Shown here in pieces: positions 6,123-12,098 of a stretch of 14,511 nt of DNA (positions are counted from its first letter, which is position 1; each line of letters opens with the position of its first letter). The notes below the pieces were generated by a model, which was not told the DNA's origin, ran no database searches, and saw nothing but the letters and a program-made list of their open reading frames with translations. The DNA comes from an uncultured Corynebacterium sp. (GTDB lineage Bacteria > Actinomycetota > Actinomycetes > Mycobacteriales > Mycobacteriaceae), in NCBI RefSeq assembly GCF_946221155.1, contig NZ_CAMIAN010000046.1, forward strand, positions 1 through 14,511, given 5' to 3'. A program made the translations under genes and the position numbers.

Positions 6123-7118
6123 ATGCCCGAGACTCCGCAGGCCCAGCAGACTCAGCAGCTCGCGCAGACCGACTATGCCAATCAGGCCGATCAGCCCAAC
6201 CGTGACGGCCAGACGGTACGCGTGCGCCTGGATGTTGCCTACGACGGCACGGACTTCCACGGCTGGGCCACTCAGTCCGGCGGGCTACGCACGGTCGCGG
6301 GAGTACTGCAGGAGAAATTGTCGCTGGTCACGCGCCATCCCATTGAGCTGGTCGTGGCCGGGCGAACTGATGCGGGTGTGCATGCCAGCGGCCAGGTCTG
6401 CCACGCGGACATCCCTGCGGACGCCTTCGAGCAACGCTCGCTGACCCGCCCGGAGGATCTGGTGCGGCGCCTTTCCCGCATGTTGCCCGCAGACGTGCGG
6501 TTGCACGGGGCGAGTGTTGCTCCGCAAGGTTTTGACGCCCGCTTCTCCGCGCTGCGCCGACACTACATCTATCGCGTGACGACTCATCCGGCCGGCCCCG
6601 TGCCGGTGCGTGCCCGGGATACGGCAGCGTGGCGCCACCCGATTGAACTGGGGAAGACTCAGGTGGCCTCCGATGCACTGGTCGGTTTGAACGACTTCGC
6701 AGCTTTTTGCAAGGCCCGCGAGGGGGCTACGACAGTGCGTGAGCTGCAGGAGTTCTGCTGGGTGGACGTCTCCACTGAGGCGGAGCCGCAGACTTATGAG
6801 GCACACGTGACCGCCGATGCCTTTTGCTGGTCGATGGTGCGTTCCCTGGTGGGGGCGGCACTGACGGTCGGGTCGGGCAAGCGCCCGGAGGATTTCACCC
6901 CGGGGCTATTGAAGGAGACCAAGCGCAGTTCTGCCGTACCGGTGGCACCGGCGGCGGGATTGAACCTCGTGCGGGTGGATTACCCGGCTGACGAAGAGCT
7001 GGCGGAACGCGCGCTGACGACGCGCGCCAAGCGCTCGCCGGTCGGTAGCGGAAGCGGGTCGGCGGAAGCAACCGCAGTAGATGCGGGACCGGACGCAGAA
7101 CCAGACACCGCTCCGTGA
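6123..7118 (+). CDS. truA: tRNA pseudouridine(38-40) synthase
   Basis: This enzyme isomerises uridines 38-40 in the anticodon arm of many tRNAs. Seen: the start of the catalytic fold VRVRLDVAYDGTDFHGWATQ (residues 32-51), then VVAGRTDAGVHASGQV with the catalytic Asp83, followed by FDARFSALRRHYIYRV and the C-terminal WSMVRSLVGAALTVGSGKRP and GLNLVRVDYP. At 331 residues it is longer than usual (about 250-290): it has a Gln-rich N-terminal extension of about 30 residues and a Gly/Ser/Ala/Asp tail. The frame is open far upstream, but AAGGAGG at 6106-6112, ten bases away, supports the ATG at 6123. Its last 139 bases overlap the end of eccE on the other strand. In many actinobacteria truA follows rplQ directly; here a reverse-strand transporter gene sits between them. 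Confidence 0.95.
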   Translation: MPETPQAQQTQQLAQTDYANQADQPNRDGQTVRVRLDVAYDGTDFHGWATQSGGLRTVAGVLQEKLSLVTRHPIELVVAGRTDAGVHASGQVCHADIPADAFEQRSLTRPEDLVRRLSRMLPADVRLHGASVAPQGFDARFSALRRHYIYRVTTHPAGPVPVRARDTAAWRHPIELGKTQVASDALVGLNDFAAFCKAREGATTVRELQEFCWVDVSTEAEPQTYEAHVTADAFCWSMVRSLVGAALTVGSGKRPEDFTPGLLKETKRSSAVPVAPAAGLNLVRVDYPADEELAERALTTRAKRSPVGSGSGSAEATAVDAGPDAEPDTAP

Positions 7119-8320
7119 GGGAACCGGTGCTTGTGAACACTCGACCTCGCACGGCGATGCTTTGCACGCCTTGAGCTGGTAGGTGCTGGGGAACCCGCTG
7201 CTGCGACCGGCGCGGCAGCCGGCACAGGCTTCGGAACAGCCTTTGGTGCAGGCGCCGTGACTGCGAAGAAGTTGAAATATTCCCTGTGCTCGCCGTGAGC
7301 CAGGATAGTGCCCGTGCCAACCGGCGGAACCGCGATGTACACATCCACAGTGGGGTGCCCCATCAGTTGCAAGTGCTCACGGCCCTGGGCGAGCACGTCT
7401 TCTGCAGCAGCAAAGCCCACGTTTCCACGGTCAGTTGCGCGATGGAGTGGCCTCTGAGCATTCGTGTGCACCCCGCTGTGCGGACCACGCAGATTGCGCG
7501 GTCCGGGAGAAGCCGCGGGAACCTCCACCAGCAGAACCCGAGTTTTCGTCCCCTCATCAAACGCAGGCGCATCCACCGCGCTTGTTGCGTCCGCCGCACC
7601 TACACCCCCAGCATCACCGTTGAACCGGCGCAGCTCGAAGAGCTCCTCCGGCCAATTCATCGACCCCTCCAGCGCACGCAGCTGCGCACTCGTTCCAAAC
7701 ACCGCAAAAGTCGCGCCGGGTATGGGGTGTACCAGCATAGATTCACCCGCGTCGGTCAGCCCGATAAACCAGCCCGGCGCGGGCGGAACACTCAACTGTC
7801 CCGCCAGTCCGGACACCTCCGCGCCCACTGGTGGAGCCTCCGCCGGCAGAGCCCAGACTCCGCACCCGCTGGCGGCAAAAGGCATCCGCGCCGCCGCGTG
7901 CTCCGGCACGCCCACCAGCGTGGCAGTGGAATCCCCCAGCCAGCCGCGGCCGAAGGGTTTAACGGGGACGGTTGCGGTGGAGAGGGTGGCGTCCATAAGA
8001 GAAAGACCCAAACCACCGGCCAACCGTTCGCTTGAGATCTGCCGTGACGACGGCTCGCCCCACAATCTTTCGTTCGCACAAAGCAGGCGGAACCAGCGCG
8101 TGTCCTGATCCGTGGTGGCGCGGCTGTGGGCGAAAGCAAACCAGCCCGCCGCGATGCATCCGATCGCCAACAAACCACACAGAACCCACGCCCACCAGGA
8201 AGTATGCTTAGCGTCGGCAGAATCGGCAGCAAAAAGTGCCACTGAACCCATTATTCCCAACCCCCAAAGTAAGAAATTCCCCCGAAGGCGAAGTTCGCCT
8301 CGCGCCAGCAATTCAACCAT
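6980..8320 (-). CDS. eccE: Type VII secretion membrane protein EccE-like
   Basis: This is an EccE-like subunit of the ESX inner-membrane complex. With the ATG at 8320 it has 446 residues: two N-terminal membrane spans (about 16-32 and 42-64), then a soluble domain ending near FNFFAVTAP, and a Pro/Ala/Ser-rich basic tail (about 355-446). Two early spans plus a soluble domain is the EccE layout; sequence identity to known EccE is low, so the call rests largely on the surrounding eccB, mycP, eccD and eccC genes. The start is unsure: ATGs lie at 8458, 8389, 8320 and 8251. 8389 would share CATG with the eccB start; 8251 has a GGGGG nine bases upstream but cuts the first span. The 3' end overlaps truA by 139 bp. 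Confidence 0.7.
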   Translation of the reverse strand: MVELLARGELRLRGNFLLWGLGIMGSVALFAADSADAKHTSWWAWVLCGLLAIGCIAAGWFAFAHSRATTDQDTRWFRLLCANERLWGEPSSRQISSERLAGGLGLSLMDATLSTATVPVKPFGRGWLGDSTATLVGVPEHAAARMPFAASGCGVWALPAEAPPVGAEVSGLAGQLSVPPAPGWFIGLTDAGESMLVHPIPGATFAVFGTSAQLRALEGSMNWPEELFELRRFNGDAGGVGAADATSAVDAPAFDEGTKTRVLLVEVPAASPGPRNLRGPHSGVHTNAQRPLHRATDRGNVGFAAAEDVLAQGREHLQLMGHPTVDVYIAVPPVGTGTILAHGEHREYFNFFAVTAPAPKAVPKPVPAAAPVAAAGSPAPTSSRRAKHRRARSSVHKHRFPHGAVSGSASGPASTAVASADPLPLPTGERLARVVSARSASSSSAG

Positions 8321-8387
8321 GAAATACTTAAGCGCGCTAGCGGGGGCTAGAAGCAACAAAGCACAATAAAGGGGGAGCGCAGGAACC

Positions 8388-9635
8388 ATGCGCACAACGG
8401 GGATACAAGTTTCTGGATTCAACTTTCTTCTGCGCAGGCTGGAGCTCGCGCTGGTCATTGGGGACCCACGGATGGCCCACGATCCACTGCGCAGCCAGCG
8501 GCGTGCGCTGGTAGTCGGCGTGCTGCTGAGCCTGCTGATCGCCGGTGGAGCAGTGATGCTGGGATTGCTGCGGCCTCAGCCGAGCCTGGACGGTGCCGAC
8601 CTGGTGGCAGACGAGACCGGCACGCTGCACCTGCGGCTGGAGGATTCCTATCACCCGATCACCAACGTTGCCTCCGCACGGCTGATTCTGCAGCAGCCGG
8701 TCGAGGTGCAGAAAACCACTGCTGAGCAGCTTTCCCAGGTTCCGTTGGGGCAGCCGATTGGCATTCCGCAGGTGCCGGCGCTTTCTGCCGCGCCGGACCG
8801 CGAGTGGTTGTACTGCGACCGTGCGGACGGTGGCGTGGGCACGGTCGTGGCCGTCGAACACATCAAGGACCATCGCCACGCTCTGCTGGCAGCGCCTTCG
8901 GGGTATTGGCTTATCGACGCCACCACTCGCGCCCGCATAACCCCAGACGCAGCCCGGGCGTTCGGCACGGAGGTAGTGCCCGCCAGTGATGGGTTGGTCC
9001 AACAGTTCCGCCGCAGCCCCGACATTGCTATGCCGACGGGGAAGACGAAGATGCCCGCGCCTTTCGATGTAGCAGGCAGAGTAATTACGGCTGGAGACCG
9101 AGCGTTTCTGGTGGACCGGTCAGGAGTCGGGGAGGTCAAGGGGGCGCGGCGCGACTTTGCCCTGGCCAGCAGCCCGGTGCCGCCGGTGGAGGCACCGCTG
9201 ACGGATGTGATGCGCCAGCCGAGCGCGGACGTGTTGGCGGGAATCCCGGAATTTGACGGCGAGAAGCCCGTGATGTGGGCGCAGCCGCAGACGGTGTGCG
9301 CGGGGCCGGAGGGGCTGGCGGAGCCGACGGATGGAGCTGGGGTCGGCAATGTGCTGGCCACCGAAGAGCCCGTCGCTTTCTATGGCCCGCGGGGCACTTC
9401 AGCGTTGAGGACGGAGCGCGGATACGTGCTGGTCAGTGATAATGGAGTGCGCTATTCCGTGGGCAGCCAAGCTGAGTTGCGCGCCTTGGGGTTTACCTCG
9501 GAACAGGAGGTTCAGTTCTCTCGTGTGGCCTCGCTGCCCGACGGCGGCCTGTTGTCTGCGGAGAAAGCCCGGCAGACGACCGTGGCGATGATGCCCAGCG
9601 CCAGCACGAGGGACAGTACGACCGGCACAGAGTAG
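8388..9635 (+). CDS. eccB: Type VII secretion membrane protein EccB
   Basis: This 415-residue EccB has one membrane span and a large domain outside the membrane, and is part of the ESX core complex. Seen: the family N-terminus with QVSGFNFLLRRLELALV (residues 7-23) and RMAHDPLRSQRRA (28-40), the span RALVVGVLLSLLIAGGAVML (39-58), RPQP after it, repeated extracytoplasmic segments, two cysteines (C143 in WLYC, C304 in QTVC) that match the family's disulfide, and the typical closing SLPDGGLLSAEKA (382-394). It is shorter than mycobacterial EccB (about 480-500). GGGGGA (8371-8376) and AGGA (8381-8384) precede the ATG. It stands alone on its strand between eccE and mycP, and its last 124 bases overlap the end of mycP. 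Confidence 0.93.
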   Translation: MRTTGIQVSGFNFLLRRLELALVIGDPRMAHDPLRSQRRALVVGVLLSLLIAGGAVMLGLLRPQPSLDGADLVADETGTLHLRLEDSYHPITNVASARLILQQPVEVQKTTAEQLSQVPLGQPIGIPQVPALSAAPDREWLYCDRADGGVGTVVAVEHIKDHRHALLAAPSGYWLIDATTRARITPDAARAFGTEVVPASDGLVQQFRRSPDIAMPTGKTKMPAPFDVAGRVITAGDRAFLVDRSGVGEVKGARRDFALASSPVPPVEAPLTDVMRQPSADVLAGIPEFDGEKPVMWAQPQTVCAGPEGLAEPTDGAGVGNVLATEEPVAFYGPRGTSALRTERGYVLVSDNGVRYSVGSQAELRALGFTSEQEVQFSRVASLPDGGLLSAEKARQTTVAMMPSASTRDSTTGTE

Positions 9636-10714
9636 TCGGTGGCCCTCGGCTGGTGGGGCTGGGTGCTGACAGTCTGCAGCTCGTAGTGGGAGTCAGCCAA
9701 GCCATCGCTTCCATCGCTGCTGTTGCCGCTATCGCTGGCCCTAGCATCCCGCAGGTCGAGCGCCCTATCCACGGCAGCGGCGGGATTCACAACCAACATC
9801 TGCTTCCCCAGCCCTGGGCCGCTCGCGCCGGGAGTGGCTGTGGACATCAGTAGCTCGCGGACCTCCCGCGCGCTGAGTTGAGGGATGATGTGCCAGACTA
9901 GCGCCGCTGTCCCGGACACCACCGGCGCGGCGAAACTGGTGCCCTCGAAAGGATCGGGGGTGCCGACGATGGTGTGCACCTTCCCGCGCACGTCCACCTG
10001 CCCTTCGACCGGACCGCCGGGTGCGTATACGTCCACCCAGTGCGTCGGCGCGCTGTACTGCGCGGGCACGCGACCCTGGTCGCCGGAGTTCGTTTTCGCC
10101 GCACTAGCTCCGGCGCTGGTCCCCGCGGCTGCATCGGCACTGGATCCTGCGCCAGCCACTACCAACTCCTGTGCCCTCGGCGCCACCGCGCCCACGGCCA
10201 GCACGGAATCCAGGCTGGAGGGAAACGTCGGCGCCCCTTCCGGGCATTGGCCCGTGTTGCCCGTGGAAGCCACCACCAACACCCCGGCCTTCTCCGCTCG
10301 GCCGATAGCCTCCCGCAACTCCGTCGTATCCTCGCAGGCCACCATCGAGATATTGATGACCTTTACTCGCGCCTTCAGCGCCCGGTCGATTGCGTGAACC
10401 AGATCCTCCACCGTGCCCTCAGCCCGGGAGGCAACCGCGTTATGCCTAAACGAATGAACCTTGGCTTCCGGCGCTATCGCTCGCAGCACGCTGGTCACCA
10501 CCGACCCGTGCAACACGCAAAAATCACGGTCTCCCACCACGCCCGGCCCGGCGGAGCCCGTATCAATCACAGCCACATCCACGTCCCGGCCCCGTGACAG
10601 GGCGTGCAGCGCTGGGTACGAGGGGGCGTCAATATCCGGCAAAGGTATCGTCCCCGGTGCCGCAACGGTACCTTCCTGGCAGTTCCCGTGAGGCGAGGAG
10701 TCCTGGATGATCAT
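9512..10714 (-). CDS. mycP: Mycosin, ESX-associated subtilisin-like serine protease
   Basis: Mycosins are membrane-anchored proteases that stabilise the ESX complex and process some substrates outside the membrane. This 400-residue protein has the full triad: Asp51 in AVIDTG, His69 in VLHGS and Ser260 in GTSFAAP, with the oxyanion Asn153 in GNTG. A C-terminal anchor spans about 361-382, followed by a charged tail. Cysteines 12, 66, 127 and 157 fit two disulfides as in other mycosins, which implies an oxidising location. The unusual point is the N-terminus: it begins MIIQDSSPHGNC with no signal peptide, and no hydrophobic stretch lies upstream in this frame. The ATG overlaps the eccD stop (TGATG), so translation is coupled. 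The frame is open up to 11008, but that part is the shadow of eccD. The 3' end overlaps eccB by 124 bp. Confidence 0.92.
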   Translation of the reverse strand: MIIQDSSPHGNCQEGTVAAPGTIPLPDIDAPSYPALHALSRGRDVDVAVIDTGSAGPGVVGDRDFCVLHGSVVTSVLRAIAPEAKVHSFRHNAVASRAEGTVEDLVHAIDRALKARVKVINISMVACEDTTELREAIGRAEKAGVLVVASTGNTGQCPEGAPTFPSSLDSVLAVGAVAPRAQELVVAGAGSSADAAAGTSAGASAAKTNSGDQGRVPAQYSAPTHWVDVYAPGGPVEGQVDVRGKVHTIVGTPDPFEGTSFAAPVVSGTAALVWHIIPQLSAREVRELLMSTATPGASGPGLGKQMLVVNPAAAVDRALDLRDARASDSGNSSDGSDGLADSHYELQTVSTQPHQPRATDYSVPVVLSLVLALGIIATVVCRAFSADNRPPSGSEATREN

Positions 10715-11865
10715 CAGCCGATGCCCCGAATCGCCTCGAAGATCCCCGTGGTCTGCAACGCCAGGGGGATGGCCAGGCAGAATGCAACGGCCTCCACCAT
10801 GTCGATCACCCGGCCTAGCATCGGCGATTGCACGCGCACCGCCGGCAGACCAACCAGCACCAGGTACGCAGCACCCCAGGGTTCGTGCAGCGCCAACCAC
10901 AGAATCGTCGTCGCGGACAGCACCGCCAGCGCCACCGCATGCACCGGCCGGGTGCTGCGCGCGCTCACGCCCAGTACGGCCACCAGCGCTAGCAGCGCCG
11001 CCTTCCACAGGCTCAGCGGCTCACCCCACGGCGCCAGCTGATACACGCACGCACCCAGCACCGCCACGATTGCCACCACCAGGGCGGAGTGCACCTCCAC
11101 CACCTGGCCCGCGCGAGTAGTCGTCGGCTGAGTAAACACACCAGTCGCGGGCACCTTTGGCAGCTTGATGCCCGCCACCCCGATCGCAATCTGCCCCGAA
11201 TAAGCCAGTGCGAACATCGCCAGCAGCAGGGTAACTCCTGGCCAGAAATTCACGGCTGCGAACACCACCCATGTGGCCGTCACGATCCGCGCCGGTCCGC
11301 CGCGCCACACCATGAGCGCCGCCACAAAGCACGCGCACAGCACATTCACGTGCAGCCCCAGCCCAAAACCGAGGATCGCGGCGAGGTAGGTGAAGTTGCG
11401 GTGGTGCAGCGAGGCCGCCGCCGTGGCCAGTGCTGCCACTGCGGTTGCCATAATCGTTGCGGTGTCTGCCGAATGATTGAGGTTAAGGACGCCCCCAGCT
11501 CCAACTAGCTGATTGTCCAAAGGGTGCCACGCGGGAGCGGCTTGCAGGCTGAACAGCGCCACGATGGCTGCAGCGACCCAGGCAGCGGGGCTGGCAGGGA
11601 TGGGGCCGGAGAGCTCCTCGACAGCTTCGGCTGGCGGGGCGGGAACGGTGGCGATCTGCAAGGTCAGGGACTCCCCAGGGCGCACCCCAGCCTCTGCGAG
11701 AGTGTGCTGGGGCTGAACCTGCCCGACCGCCCGGTGGAGAGTCCAGTGTTCACCCGGTTCCGCGTCGACGAGGTGCGGAATGAGCTCCGCGACGGGCACA
11801 TGGTCGGCGATTGCAGCGTTGATGGTGGTGCCCTTTGCAGGCACGGAAATACTAAGAGCTAGCAC
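10714..11865 (-). CDS. eccD: Type VII secretion integral membrane protein EccD
   Basis: EccD forms the membrane vestibule of the ESX channel. This 383-residue protein has an N-terminal ubiquitin-like (YukD) domain (about 1-75: LALSISVPAKGTTI, then HVPVAELIPHLVD, then LAEAGVRPGESLTLQ) and then about eleven membrane spans from residue 93 to 375, the last being EAVAFCLAIPLALQTTGIF, before the typical end EAIRGIG. It is shorter than mycobacterial EccD (about 470-510), mostly through short loops. The start is a GTG at 11865 with AGGGGGA nine bases upstream; no ATG fits the conserved N-terminus. It diverges from eccC and is followed by mycP with a one-base TGATG overlap. With eleven spans and a cytosolic N-terminus, its C-terminus should lie outside the membrane. 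Confidence 0.9.
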   Translation of the reverse strand: MLALSISVPAKGTTINAAIADHVPVAELIPHLVDAEPGEHWTLHRAVGQVQPQHTLAEAGVRPGESLTLQIATVPAPPAEAVEELSGPIPASPAAWVAAAIVALFSLQAAPAWHPLDNQLVGAGGVLNLNHSADTATIMATAVAALATAAASLHHRNFTYLAAILGFGLGLHVNVLCACFVAALMVWRGGPARIVTATWVVFAAVNFWPGVTLLLAMFALAYSGQIAIGVAGIKLPKVPATGVFTQPTTTRAGQVVEVHSALVVAIVAVLGACVYQLAPWGEPLSLWKAALLALVAVLGVSARSTRPVHAVALAVLSATTILWLALHEPWGAAYLVLVGLPAVRVQSPMLGRVIDMVEAVAFCLAIPLALQTTGIFEAIRGIG

Positions 11866-11874
11866 AGTAGAAAA

Positions 11875-11881
11875 TCCCCCT
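11875..11881 (-). promoter_or_regulatory. G-tract ribosome site of eccD
   Basis: AGGGGGA on the minus strand ends nine bases before the GTG at 11865 and decides that non-ATG start. It is a run of Gs rather than AGGAG. Confidence 0.55.
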
Positions 11882-12084
11882 GGTGGTGCACGTTTAGACC
11901 GTGCCCGATTGAGTGTGTAGCGAGGATCCCCCCTTTGGATCCCGCCGGTGTTTCTTACACGGCACAGATAGTAACCCAGCAGCGGCGAGCGCGCTTGCCC
12001 TGCGGGTTGTCCGGGGAAGGTTTAGAATCAAAAACCACATCCAGGGGGTTGGATGGGGATTAAGTGGGGGACTAGCAGGTAACC

Positions 12085-12090
12085 GGGGGA
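12085..12090 (+). promoter_or_regulatory. G-tract ribosome site of eccC
   Basis: GGGGGA lies eight bases before the ATG at 12099 and supports that start. The GGGGGATTTT context is the same as before eccD. Confidence 0.55.
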
Positions 12091-12098
12091 TTTTTACC

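Larger units (their letters stand above)
11866..12098. promoter_or_regulatory. Divergent control region between eccD and eccC
   Basis: These 233 bases drive both halves of the ESX locus. Plus strand: TAGAAT (12023-12028) is a good -10 for eccC; a leader hairpin CATCC/GGATG (12038-12055) follows. Minus strand: TACTAT (11973-11968) is a possible -10 for eccD. Between the eccD start and its candidate -10 lie two GGATCC palindromes (11924-11929 and 11937-11942) separated by CCCCTTT, which could form a 6-bp stem or an operator, and an imperfect GTGT/ACAC hairpin (11945-11962). Both ends carry the same GGGGGATTTT, in opposite orientation, as the two ribosome sites. No -35 boxes are convincing. Confidence 0.5.

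Noticed and set aside
7286..8108. Plus-strand frames of 249 and 214 codons within eccE
   Set aside because: No ribosome sites and Arg/Pro/Ser-rich content; the minus-strand frame runs through the whole region and has membrane spans at its start. Because EccE is weakly conserved, this was considered carefully.
10715..11008. Upstream extension of the mycP frame by 98 codons
   Set aside because: Shadow of eccD; Gly/Asp/Arg-rich, no signal peptide or conserved residues.
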